From Trametes villosa (taxonomy: Eukaryota > Basidiomycota > Agaricomycetes > Polyporales > Polyporaceae), in contig PUDQ02000049.1 of the NCBI GenBank assembly GCA_002964805.2, positions 372,001 through 436,000 on the forward strand: a stretch of 64,000 nt of DNA, in the 5' to 3' direction. Below are positions 1-12,066 of the stretch, one piece after another. Position 1 is the first letter of the stretch; every line of letters starts with the position of its first letter. Below the pieces are notes generated by a model, which was given only the letters and a program-made list of their open reading frames with translations, ran no database searches and had not been told where the DNA came from. Position numbers and translations under genes: made by a program.

Positions 1-1458
1 GGAGCGTGAATGCACTACGGTACCTGTCCTTGGCACGTTGCCTTATGCCGCACTAGTACTCACACTCAAGCTGTTCGAGCGTGCTCAATCGAAGCCTCTG
101 TGTGGTTGTCTTCTAACGCGATAGCGAATACGACCCCTCCAACTTAAAGGGATATTTATCTGGTGATGAACCGGGTTGAGCTATGTTAGCTAACCTGGGC
201 CTCTGTGAGCGACCGTCATATCAGTCGGCCAGTTTGCACATATCACAACTTTGAGCGTGCACCGAGCAGCTGAGCGTACATATTTCCCAGTCAAGGACGC
301 AGGGCACACGATTCTTGCAACCATTCCCATCAACAAGACCTCGTGCGGCGGGGGCGCTCCTCTCAGTATGGTCGACCGCCTTAGTTTGTGCGCTTGCGCA
401 ACCACACGCACGACATGACCTGCAGCAGGAAGAAGTCATACTTTCCTGCTGCAGGTCGAGAGCCCGATCAGTTGAGACTGGCTATGAGTGCGTGTCAGTC
501 GCGCGCGACGGCCTGCCTGCGGCTATGATACACAAAACCGTTGAACACTTTGTAGATAGAGGGGCGACGACGCATCGCCCTCGCCCAATCAGAGACCTCC
601 GGAATCTGCGTACCTGAGTATCCAGCTACCTTAGGACGTTCAAAACGTGGAATTGTGTACCAGCAATGCCCTTGCCCTTCCCGAGCATGATAAGGTCCAG
701 GACCGGCGCGCTGTAGGATTGGGAGCCCTCCCAGCAACCGTCGTCGGTCGGCACGCACCCAGGGCATCCTATTTGCATCAGTAGGTCTTTGCGCAACTTG
801 GACGTGGACCTGTTCATACCTATATTAGGCGGTGTCTGTGGGGGGACGTGTTGCCGGGCTGAATGTCTTGATTGGACGAAGACTATGGGAAACAGCATCC
901 CGCTGGGGTTCATATACATAGACTAATAGTACCTGCTCTCAATCATTCGCGTGAGTGTTGAGAGTTTATGAGAGCAGAAAGAATCATCTGTACTTACCAG
1001 ATTGTATCGTGGCTAGGCTTCCGTCAGTTTACCAAGCGGACCTCGTCCGAGTGAGTCTGGAACCTCAGGCTACAGGTAGTAGCGACTCTCCGAACCTGTC
1101 CTACTCATGTCGCGTCCCAATTGTTATATACCTGCAGATAAGCACCTGTTATGCAACAACGGCGTTAATTCGCCGGCGCCACCAGTGTGTACGCCAGCTG
1201 GGGGAATCCAGAGAGTAGTTGAATGAAAGATGAACAACTTTCCGTACATAGGACAATGTGCAGTTCTAGAAAGCTAGGCTAGCGGTGGCTGAAGTTAGCG
1301 TCGTGAGCGCGTGAGCGCTTTGTGTGTTTGGCGTTGCTTGTAGTGTGGCGTGCGAAAACCGTGCAGCGGGACAAGGTGGGCTTCGCGTCCGTATCTCCCG
1401 GACAAAACCCGCCTCTTTCGGAGTCGGGGAAAGTCACGCATTCTCTAATGATATAGGT
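1..1458. other. stretch without recognisable gene
   Basis: Only short overlapping ORFs in several frames. I see no conserved motif, no convincing exon chain and no terminal repeat. It lies beside a broken kinase gene and a Helitron, so decayed transposon DNA is possible but not shown. Confidence 0.4.
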
Positions 1459-2089
1459 TTAGCGCATCGAAGAGCACACAGGAAGAGGCCAAACCCTGTT
1501 GTAAAACCCGGTCGCGACATCGAGCACGTCCACTGTGGTAGTCTCGGGGAAAGCGAAAGCGATGTTGTCGGGCTTGAGGTCTGTATGCACAATGTCGCAC
1601 TTGTGGAGAACTAGAACGATCTGAATGAGACCACGACCCGAAACTGTGGCACGAACGTACACGCAAGGCCTTGAATGATCTGATAGGCGATCTCTCGAAC
1701 ATGCTGTTGAGGCAGAGGCATCAAGCCTCCACGTCCCCTGAGGACGTCGTGCAGCGTCATGTGGCAGCGCTCGAATACGATGCAGTGGAAGCCTCGAAAT
1801 TCACCCGACCCCAGAACTTCCGCAAAGAGGCTGACGACGGATATGTGAAGTGAGAATTGAGAGGCAACACTGCTACTCACCGAATCTCCGGGCTACAGCT
1901 TTCCTGTATGTACGACCACATACGCTCCTCGTGGTGTAGATCGATGTGGAGGGTGTCGTTCTTGTGGAGAAACTTGATGGCGACCACCATCCCGGTGAGG
2001 CGATCCTCCGCTTCGACAACCGTACCGAAGCTACCGCCCCCGAGTTTAGAGCGCACAGCATCTACGCCAGAGGTCAGCTCGACACACAA
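1459..2089 (-). pseudogene. truncated SRPK-like protein kinase
   Basis: Three exons (2089-1881, 1830-1661 and from 1610) splice in phase to give the N-terminal part of a serine/threonine kinase. Visible: a glycine loop (LGGGSFGTVVEAED), the ATP-binding lysine (VVAIKFL), the helix-E region (REIAYQIIQGLAFLHKCDIV) and the catalytic loop HTDLKPDNIAF. The HTDLKPDN form of the loop is typical of SRPK/LAMMER-type kinases. After the segment ending ATGFYNR the frame runs to a stop at 1459. I find no downstream exon with DFG, activation segment or C-lobe, so the enzyme cannot be complete as it stands. Splice sites are GT-AG and the retained part has no stop, so the truncation may be fairly recent. It sits 2.6 kb from a Helitron, a transposon class known for capturing gene fragments, but I could not place Helitron ends around it. 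Alternative: an intact gene with an unrecognised distant 3' exon. Confidence 0.6.
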
Positions 2090-4661
2090 CTGTGAAAGCG
2101 GTACGCACAGCGGTCAAGCACGATGTCACTGCGCCGGACGGTGTACACGCTGCCGGTTTTTGTTAGCAAAGCGCACTTAGAACGATAGAACAACACTACG
2201 TCTCAAGGGGGTCGCCGGACGAAGGAGGGTTGGAGAGCAAACGAGGACTGTCAGGACGTAGTACCCTTAGCGGATACCTACGAGGCGCAGAACCAGTGAT
2301 CTGGCCAGGGCTGCGGGCTGTAGACTTGTCAGCATGGAGAGTGGGGCGCGAGCCATGAACACATGACATCACCTTGAGTACCGCTGCTGGTCGCGCGCCG
2401 ACCGCGCAGAGCGCTTTGGCTGCGTGTTAACACGGTCATGATGCACGGTGGTCAAGTAGGCCTGTGATGTCCTTTTAAGTGCATCAGTTGCCCTATAGCC
2501 AATCGACTGAGACATGTAGGGTACCTCCTGATGTCCATACCGCTTCGGGACGACGAGCTTGAAAGGTTCGTGACAAATCGTGCACGATAGTCCGTACGAT
2601 ACACCGGCACATGCCGCGTACGGGGACGGAACGACTCACAGAATATGCGAGGGAGATAGAGGCGCCCCATCCGTGTCGCCACCATGGATCTCCGATAGTG
2701 ATCGGGAGACGACCGCAGCCCAACTCCGGAGGACCGATGGCGTACGTGTGGATATACCCGGGACCCCGCACGATGCCGACAAAGCTAGGACGGTGTTTCT
2801 CGTACCTGCAGCCAGAATATAGATGCTTGTTCTGACGAGGAACGCTGCAGTCCTCGCCCGACAGGGGGAAGAGCGTACATCAGGATTCAATGATACACAC
2901 TGTATGTGAGATCAGAGGACCTATGAGAACCCGTACCTAGCCTTCACCGGACACGCTGGGTCTGATGGTTTGGGGCGTGAGAGGTTTGCTGCTGAAGATA
3001 TAGGCGTACAGAGCGTCGAAGTGGAAGTGAGAACTTGAACTTCGCCCGGAATTCCTGAGGCCTGAGCGCTAAGCGCCTGGGCAAACGCTGACTAAGCGCG
3101 GACAATGTGCTCTGATGCGGTGCCCGCTCTGCGCACCTTAGACTTCTTTCTGGGACATACTCACACATCTCTAGAATGCGTAGCGCAATTCATGCGCATT
3201 TCTCATGGCGCCCGCGGGGGTTTCTTCCCCGGGAGGTATAACGGCTCGGACATCCCTCGGTCAGCTCTGATACCGGCGGTCGCAGGCGCCATACTGCGGG
3301 CGTCGCGTACCCCTCGAGCAGCGGATCGCAAATTATCCCCGACTGCAGCTTTTCGTCCGGAGGAGTGGTACGCCGCTATTTAACATGTGATGGGACGCAC
3401 GGCGTACTCATTCGTGGCTTATACGATGTGTAGAAGCAGTCCTGAACGTCGGGCGAATCCACCTCAGGCTCCGCTACCTTTCATAGCGTGAGGAGCTTAC
3501 CCGCCATCAGACAAAGAGCGGTTCTGCTTCTGCGTGCACTCTTCGCGCAGAAGCTTCATACGGTGACCGTCCGGATCTTATCTTTGCGCTCATCAGACGC
3601 CTATCCAGAATCAGCTTCTCGGCACTGAACATGCCTCCTTCATCATTGGGCTCTGGCGATTGGTGACCGTCGGTGTCTACGCCCCGCAAATCGCGGTGAT
3701 ACGGCGCGGTCAGAATCTGGGGCGCCACAGACTCTCGGAAATCCGTCGGCGATGCAATCGGTACAACGATCTCAGACACCCATACACCGCGCCGAATCTA
3801 AGCATTGCAGCCCAACCGGGATAGATGGACCAAAGCGCCGGTGTTCCTTCCGGAGCATCCGGTCCAAAATCGGAATACGACAAGGTGCGTAGCCCTCTGG
3901 AGCATGCTTCGCGAGCGTCGTGCGTACGTCCCACGTGGAGAGGCGCCGTGATGCCTTTCAGGGCTTGAGCGAGCTGCGCGGTGCGTAGAGTGCTGCAGTC
4001 TGTACATGACACGTTCGCCCAAATGATACCGGTATACTACCGTTCACATGTACAGGCCTCAGGGTCGAGATGGGTAGGCACGGAGCTCCCGTCGCGACCC
4101 GGAGGTGGATGTTCTGTGATCCGCAACGAAGTGTGGGTAGAGACCGACTGGGCGCGAGCATTACGATTGGTGCCGGTATGGACACGGTCGACAACTGTGT
4201 GCAGACCTGCCCCAGACATAACGCGGACCAGAGGTTCACAGACGGAGCGCTTTGTCACTTTATATCCTACAACATCTTCCGGACATCTGCTGAAATGTGC
4301 ACGCGGCGCGCTCCTGAAGTGACGAGGGGCACAGCACGAGCGTAGCTCCAGCCGTGACAGAGACGTCTGAGCAGCGGCCCACCGCGTTACAACCTGCGGC
4401 AAGCCCGTCGCCGGCGTCCTTTACCTCTTCTGACGAGTACTTGCGCAAGCACGACACTGGTATACCAGCCGATAGCTTCCCTATTGCAGCTTCCTGCCAA
4501 TGCCGGCTCATTGGCCGGTACTCTGCTTTAGCTCGCTCTACAAATCCACCACTGGTGTCCGACCTGGGCTGTGGAGCCTACAGTGCCGGCTGACTATTAC
4601 GATGGCATACAGAGACCGACGGCACGCTGACATGACGGGAACCAGATCGAGCGCACCGCGC
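2090..4661. other. stretch without recognisable gene (Helitron 3' flank)
   Basis: No coding region with family motifs. The part nearest 4,661 must contain the 3' end of the Helitron, since its protein runs leftward, but I could not identify a convincing hairpin plus CTRR end by eye. Confidence 0.4.
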
Positions 4662-7600
4662 CTAGCACGCACCACGCTGGTACCGGTCTTTTGTTTCCTC
4701 TGCCAGCGCGTCTATGCGGGTAAGCTCGTCCCTCAGTTCTTGTGAGAGCCGGCTACACAGCTTTGCAACAGAAAACGGCCGTAAGATCATCAGGCCTCCA
4801 AGTGAACGCACCCGCGAAAGCATGACATATACCCCTTGGATAGTTTTTGCGCTCTCAAGGTCAACTATAGCGTACGTAAGTGACTTTCCCTGACTTTTAT
4901 AGTCGGTATACGCGTATGCGGGGACCAACGGCAGTTGTTGCCTGGCTACGCGTTTTACCGCCTTCCTCCCGTCCACTGATACGGTAACTTTGAATCGCGT
5001 AGTCTCAGGGAAGACCGGGACGACATCCTCATCAAGATCGGGACAGACCTCACCGGCGCCCGGGACGGTAATGTAAGCTACCGTTGCGTACGCTACTCCG
5101 TTAACAGACTCGTACAGGACGTTACGCACAACACCCTCCGCTCCGTTGACAAGACGCCTTCCGAACGCTATATTCTCGCAAATCATGACCTTCATCCCGG
5201 GGAAAAGGGGTAGGCACCCTAGCGAGTCCTCCGTTATGCTCGACGGAAGCTTCCAAAGCCCTCGTTGAGTCTCGGGTGACGCTTCAACACCGCTTATACT
5301 GTCCCTAGCATAATATGTCCTAACTTCTTGACTTTGCTCTCGGGCTTTGTGCGCAATGATGCGGGCGTTGATTGCGTCCCTCAAGGCTTTTGTACCGACA
5401 ATTATAGGTGCGTCCCGGAAAGCTGCGAGTGACCGAGGATCACGGCTAATGACTTGATGCATGATTCTTTGATAGAGCACGTCAGAATCACTAGGCGCAC
5501 CGGTGGTCTTGTCCGGATATGCTCGTGCGCCTCCCACGCGAACACGGTCCAGGAGCTGTGCGTATTGTACGTCGCCTGACTGCCGCTGGTTTTTGGTAAG
5601 CTTCACTACATGTTTCACCTGTCTCCACAGATAAATCCCCCGCAGGTTGTCGACACCAGTGTGGTCGCGAACGGTTTGCAGACCAGGGTTATTGATCAAG
5701 GTATGACTGTACAGCGTTGACGCTTGCACAGGCTTCAGCTGCCCGAAATCGCCAGTAAATATTATATTCACGCTGCCGAACGGCAAGAGCGCAGACGGCC
5801 CATGATCAGACTTCGCGAGCTGCAGCCGCTTCGAGATATCGGCGAGGAACTTTGCGCCGATCATGGAGATCTCGTCGATGACGAAGTACTTCACTGGCGA
5901 CCACAGCTTCCTGAGCTCTTCCATGGTTTTCGGTCCCTTGCTTTGCAGCATCGTTAACGAGTGCACCGTGTACCCATTGATATTTAGGGCAGCTGCACCT
6001 GTTGGAGCGCCAACCAATATCTCTCTGGAGCGGCCTAGCATTGAAAACAGGCGCAAGATAGCTTTCACAACGTACGTCTTACCGGTGCCGCCCACGCCCG
6101 CGATGTACAGCAGCAGCTGATCTACACCTTTGTGAACATGATTAGCGACAATGCGAAATGCGCGCTCCTGCTCGGGGTTACCGGCGAGCTCCATCTCCTT
6201 CACTACGCTTTCAATCGCGTCCGGGACAGACGGTATTGGTGGCACGGACGCCCGCTCGGACGACGCGGCATGCGTAGTATCCTCAAGAGTTGCACGGGTG
6301 ATCGATTCATGTGTGTGCGTCGCCCTTCGCTTCTTAGGACGTGGATTCTGATCCTCATCCTCAAAGCGGGGCCGTCGTTGTCGCTTCAGGGTACGCATAG
6401 CCTTGGTATGCTTAATGAGAACCACTTCATCATCCGCACTTCTCATCCGGGTAGGGTGGGTATCAGGGACTGCGAAAGCAGACGCTCCTGGTGCGGAGAA
6501 TGCTGCGCCGTAACACGCATCCAGCATCTCTCTAGCTTTGCGCCCGACCTTTCCATCAAGCCCCGCTTCTGACGCTGATAGCTCGTGGACAGCGCTGTAG
6601 GCATCGTCTAACCGCCCTTGATCATATAGCTCGAATTCTTCCGGAGCGGCAGGATCGGTGCTCCCGCTATGCACATTCTCTTGTGCCATGCCCAATCCGT
6701 TACGCATCAACGCCAAAGCCTCTGCTCGCCGCATGTCGCGGAAGGAATCGCGCACATCTCGGCACTCCGACAGTACGTTCATGTTCTCCATGATTTGTGC
6801 ATGATGCGCGGATATACGACTGCGGTGGCGCTCAAACGCTGCCAGCCATGTTTCGTCTACGCTCCGCAGATCTGCCGGCTCCCGCCATGGAACAAAGAGG
6901 ATGCACATCATTCGCGCCCACGATTCCTTTTCTTGCTCTCCCCGGTCAGATCGCGGAATGCGGTCGCCGAGAACCACAGGTACAGTCCACTGTTTGCGAT
7001 GCCGCAAGCGATGTGTATTGAACTCAGTGTGCCGGTCAGATGAAAACGCTCCTCTCGGGGCAGGTGCAGGGCCTCTTCGACGTCGCACGCCGGGCCCTCC
7101 GTGAATCATGGGCTCAACATTCGGGCTGTCTGCCGGGTGTCCCAAATCCGGGATGTTGGTGACGGAGCCGCGCCCACGCTTCAACTCTTTGTCCACTTTA
7201 CCGACAAATTCATACAGACAGAGGCCCTCAAACGGCTGTTCCAAGCTCCTGTATACATAATCCTGCTGCTGGTTGGAGGCAGAGATGGACCCTTGCTGCT
7301 TGTTGATGGTAAGCACGAACGTCTCCTCCTCTGGCAACTCGACATCAAGTTGATCTGTCATATTTGGCACAGCGGGGTCCTCTTCCTCCATCAGGATATC
7401 AGCCATCTCCACAGTTGCGTCGACGGTCGCAGCACCCTCTTCCGCAGTTGCTTGTCGGTCAGGGTCCTCTTCCATCGCGTCAGGAAATGCTTTCTTGAAT
7501 AGTCGGTCGAACGCGCCCCAGTACAGAACCCGAAAGGTGTGGCTGCGGTACGTGTCGCCTCCGCCTACAAGGTAGCTCATGACCTGCTGATGCGACACCT

Positions 7601-10190
7601 CTTGGCTGGACATCATCTTGTTGACCGTAATGGTAAGTGCGCCCTTCGATTTCTGTGACACGATATCATTTGCTAACAAGTTAGGGAATTTCTCGTTTGT
7701 GCGCTGTATTGCATAGGACAGAGCACCTAGTCCGATATGTGCCGGTAGCGACGGCTTGGTGATATAGTCGGTGACGTAGTATAGAAGGGCTTTTGCTGCC
7801 TCTCCAGACCCGATGAATTTTAATTCCGTATTACTCTGCAGGAGAAAGGCAATCACGTCGTTGTACCCCGCAATGCGCGGATGGAGGCGACGCAGGACGA
7901 TACCTCCGGACTCTTCGTCCAAATGCGTCTGTGCACAAGTTGAGCCATCGATTCGCATCCTGCATAGTGCGTCTCTAACGTCGGGGCGGTCAGGTATCAG
8001 CCCGCCTGGCGCATATTTGAAGCACGTTGAGCTGTGCTCGTGCCAGTTGAACTCCTTCACAATATCGGTCACAAATGCATCGAAGGCAGTCTGGAAATCC
8101 TCGTAGCGCTCAAATGCGCGGACAGACGGCGCAGTCACAGCCCCGGGATGCGGATTACCGGACTCTTCTGCGCGTCTCGGGCGTTGTTCGGGGCGACCGG
8201 ATGGCTCTTTCACGACCTCAGATGTCCCGGGAAGTTCACATTTGATGACGGACTCTAGCCAGCGAAACATGCGGTCACGGTAAGCCTCAGACTCCATCAT
8301 ACTGTCTCGCAGGCGTTGCGGCGACGGGTGACCTTCGAGCCATATTAACATATGGCAATGCAGCGTCCCTCTTCCTTGTGCCTCAACTGTTCCATAATAC
8401 GCCTTGCACGTCCCGAACAGGCCACGTCGCTTCTGGCCGTAACCCAGCACTATCGTGATGAAGCTGCTAATCATGGTATGGAAGAATCGCGCGCACGCGT
8501 TGGGATTCTTGGCTGCAAGCACTGTCCTGTCGAAGCGCGACAGCTCCTCGCCCTGCAAACGCGCCTCAGCATCGACTTCCCACCCGGCGTACAGTCTGAC
8601 GAGCGGGTGATCACGATCCGAGGGGTTCAGCGTCACAAATAACGTAGGTGTGCCATGGAAATTAATCAGACCGCGAATCTCATTGCGGAGCGCTACTTTA
8701 TAGCCATTTGAGCCCGGAAGGTCGTGCGAGACCGCGTTCAACTGCAACAGAAGCCGCATGACCTGAGCCTCCTTATCATTGGTAGGGCGGTAGCGCGGAT
8801 TCTGGGAGAATGCTGTCGTCAACTTCTTCACTACTTCCAGGTCCAGACTAAGCAAGCCCTGAATTACACGCTCGCGTTGCGACTCTTTGACACGGAACGA
8901 GACAGAGTCGAGAACAGCCTTTTTCTGACGAATATTGTAATAGACAAACGCAAAGTCGGGATCCTCCCTGAACGGTGAGCCGTCCACCATAAGTAAATAC
9001 TTGAGCTGTTGGTCCAGATTTAGACGTCTCCTTCGCCGATGGTGGAAAAATCCGCCAATACCCCAGGGATCAAGATGCGGGAACAGCCAGGATAGCAGGT
9101 ACTCGTTCTCGAAGTCCGGGATGAATTCAGAACCGGCGCGACTCTGAACGAAACCGCCTCCGTTCAAGCAGTGAAGGAGAGCTTTCTTAGACATAGAATC
9201 GTGGTCAACCGGTGCGTCATCGCCGTCTGTAAACCCGACGGTTTCCATGAGCATGTCCGCATCTGTAGGCTCACTATATTGCTCATGCGGAGAGGTAGGT
9301 ACATATCCATCGGTGGCTCCAGAAACCGCGTCGCTCATCGCGATATGCCCAATCTCCATAGCACACGGTATTCCTCTCTCAACGCCCGCTGTATCCTCGC
9401 CAAACAGGTCATCCATGTTCCGCTGACTGAATCCTGCAAACTGGGGTGACGGTTCATAATGAGGGTTGTGGGCTGTCAGGAAGTCTATCATATTCTTTAC
9501 GCGTGATTTTCTGACACTGATTGGCTTTAGTTTCTCTATATTCTCCCGAGTCGGCTTCGTAGCACCGACAAATACCGCACATACGGAGTCCCGGATCGCA
9601 TCGCTTCCAGGCGGTAGCACAGCTGTCAAACGAGTGGCATCCTGAGGGTGTATGGCCACGTTACCCTTCACGCACATCTGAGAGAGCTGAGGATTCGTTG
9701 TGGACATAGCATGCCCGGGAATGTAGCAGAATTTAAACGAGATCGTGCTTGCACGCGCTCGGGATACCAGCAACTTCTCGACGTGCGTGCTGTCGCGAAA
9801 AGCCGCCTGGACATCGGGAGGTAGCTTCTCATGTCCGTAGTATAGCCAGTTAGCGAGTGCATACAGCGGCATTTTGTCAGCCTCGAGGTCGTTTCTACAT
9901 TCATTACAGACGCGCATATCGCCTCTCTCGATTAGGTTTGTCAATCCCTTCGGATGTAAGATTGCCCCTGCGTACGCCGTAACGCGAGCGTAGGAATCCG
10001 GTAGGACGTGCTCGGGTAGGTGTTCATTACACAGCAGGGACAAGTCTATCGTATCGGGATCAACGAACGAGGCCTTTGCCTGAGGGGTGCACCGTCCACA
10101 CGTTGCGCAAACGACGTCTTTTAGGACACTCAGAGACATCCTCGACTCCCACTGTGAGATAATCTCCCGCTGTAGTTGCGCGTCGACCAC
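4662..10190 (-). mobile_element. Helitron Rep/helicase (RepHel), intact ORF
   Basis: An uninterrupted 1,842-aa ORF encodes the transposase of a Helitron, a rolling-circle DNA transposon. Order of parts: an N-terminal cysteine-bearing region (CATCGRC, CNEC); a Helitron-like N-terminal region; the HUH nuclease motif near residue 612 (RGTLHCHMLIWLEG, metal-binding His-Cys-His); the tyrosine motif near residue 807 (LLYYVTDYITKPS, catalytic tyrosines); then a PIF1/SF1B helicase with Walker A near residue 1363 (GVGGTGKT), Walker B near 1436 (VIDEIS) and a C-terminal helicase motif near 1762 (YTDYKSQGKSL). Length and order match autonomous fungal Helitrons. No stop or frameshift breaks it, so it may be recently active. 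Start chosen as the first ATG of the open frame. Element ends (5' TC, 3' hairpin-CTRR, insertion between A and T) were not resolved. Confidence 0.92.
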
Positions 10191-10226
10191 GGTAAGGTAA
10201 TCGTCGCTGGTGGCAGCGGACTGGAC

Positions 10227-10757
10227 CTAAAAAGCACTGTCGGTAGCTGCTGGTTCCGCCGGCGTATGTGCCTGGCATGCGCGCGCCGTCGTACGTGGTG
10301 CAGTTAAGGCGTGAAACACGTAGTGCAGTGCATCGCAACCCTCGACGCACGTATGCAGCGCGAGTTGCACGCACATGTCCTCCACACTCTGCCTGGCTCG
10401 GAGCATGACGTTATGCACAACCCCGAGTTCACGTAGCTGCCCAGCGCGCCAGTGCCCATATATGTTAACGAGGACTTGCAGCGTGCATGAGACGATTAGG
10501 TCCCCAGGCCGACATACCGACACATCCGGCGTGAGCGAGGAGACACCTGAGTATTGGAACATGGTGTTGAGGTGGCGACATGACACATGACGAGGGCGCG
10601 AGACGTGCCGTCCCTCGTGTAGACTGATATAGGCCGCGGGTAGCACTACGGGCCGACGGACGATTCGATCAGCATGCAAACATACAGACATATCGAGCGC
10701 AGAACACATGGGGGGTTGGGCGTAATCGTGGTCAAGCATTGCAGCGGCAAACAACAT
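10227..10757 (-). CDS. hypothetical ORF upstream of the Helitron protein
   Basis: A 176-aa open frame on the same strand as the Helitron protein, ending 37 nt before its start codon. It has several Cys and His residues but no motif I recognise. It could be an accessory ORF of the Helitron, an unspliced upstream part of the RepHel gene, or chance. No splice pair joining it in phase to the RepHel ORF was found. Confidence 0.25.
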   Translation of the reverse strand: MLFAAAMLDHDYAQPPMCSALDMSVCLHADRIVRRPVVLPAAYISLHEGRHVSRPRHVSCRHLNTMFQYSGVSSLTPDVSVCRPGDLIVSCTLQVLVNIYGHWRAGQLRELGVVHNVMLRARQSVEDMCVQLALHTCVEGCDALHYVFHALTAPRTTARACQAHTPAEPAATDSAF

Positions 10758-12066
10758 TTAACAGCATTTAACAACGTTCATTGACAACATCATCGATATC
10801 GCACGACGCCGAGAGGTCGTCGCGGACAGAGTATATTTCCAAATATCAGTACATGTTGGTGGGGCGAGGTAGAGAGAGCACGCACCAGGATGACCACAGC
10901 CGGACGTCGAGGTCGGCGTACCCAGGCGGGTTTCGGAACGCGTGCCTGCGGACAAGGTTCAGCCAATATATTGTGTAGTGGCGGAGATAACACACCGTCG
11001 TGACGCGTGCCAGCCTGCAGCGGGTGGAAAGACGGCCCTGCGGGTGGATTTGAGCGCACGCCTCAGTCGCTCCGCAACGAAACGTACCCCTCGTGATTGC
11101 ACCCGCCGTCCGAAGTATGGTATCAGGCATGGCTGACGACACGCTCCCCGATGACCCTGCAGGACAACGTTAGGAGATTGCACGACCGGCGCTTCGAGCG
11201 GACATACCGAGAGGAGTACGCCTGGAAGCAACGGGATCGCCATCGCGATGGTCGCCGGTGGAAACAGTGTGCGGATGGAACATGGATTTGAGCGCGGTAA
11301 GCGGGAGAAGATGGTAGTAGAGGAGAAGGAAGAGATGGCGCGCGGAACTCGTCCGCACGCTCAGCCAGGACGAGCAAACAAATACAAGCAAATGCAAGGC
11401 GCGATGGCGCAATGCGTGACACGGAGAACGTGATGGCGCAATGCGTGACACGGAGGACGTAACATGTGACCGTCACTTTGCAGAAACCTCCCCCCACAGA
11501 CCTGTTCTACTTACGTAGTCCAGGAATACTGCATTGTAGGAGAACTCCAGCTTGTCTCAGGCCAGCATCCCTATCTAATGTATTATTAGACATAAGAGCT
11601 GAGAACTGTCCTGGACAGTGGTAGAGCTCATTGTAACGACCAGGTAACGACTCCCGCCAAGCGTACGACAGCGATTCGGAGAGGCGTTGGTCCGTTGGAC
11701 ATTGATTTTAAACTCCGAGTTCCCACGGTTCGTGGTCTTGTGAACGGCTCCCAAGTCAACTCCTTCAGCTGACCTACTACCACGATGGCCCCGATGCCGC
11801 CACTTCAACCACGGTTCGAAGCATAAATCACAGTAAGTACATATAACTATAGTCGACTCTGCCTGCGTACGCGTTTCATGAGATGCTAACTGAGAAAACA
11901 TTGTTCATGATCTCACCAACGAGCAGTCTCCTCAATTGGAAGGCTTGGAGCGGCCGAAGGACACGGCGACCTTTTAACGAAAAGCATATGTAAATAACGA
12001 AGAGCGACAGAGGAGAACCAAGACGAAGGCGCCCCTGCCCTCACCACGAGGACCAAACGTTCACTG
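10758..12066. other. stretch without recognisable gene
   Basis: Short overlapping ORFs only. It should contain the Helitron 5' end (not identified), a 29-bp tandem duplication, and the 5' flank of the F-box gene. Confidence 0.4.
11403..11460. repeat. 29-bp tandem duplication
   Basis: Two adjacent copies of a 29-bp unit (11403-11431 and 11432-11460) beginning GATGGCGCAATGCGTGACAC, differing by one base near the end (agaacgt versus aggacgt). No function is evident. Confidence 0.85.

Noticed and set aside
4500..4661. Search for Helitron 3' hairpin and CTRR
   Set aside because: GCCGGC-type inverted bits exist near 4501-4592, but none is followed at the right spacing by a convincing CTRR on the minus strand.
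10790..11142. Several overlapping ORFs near the Helitron start
   Set aside because: All frames open together because of GC richness; no motif and no splice link to the Helitron protein.
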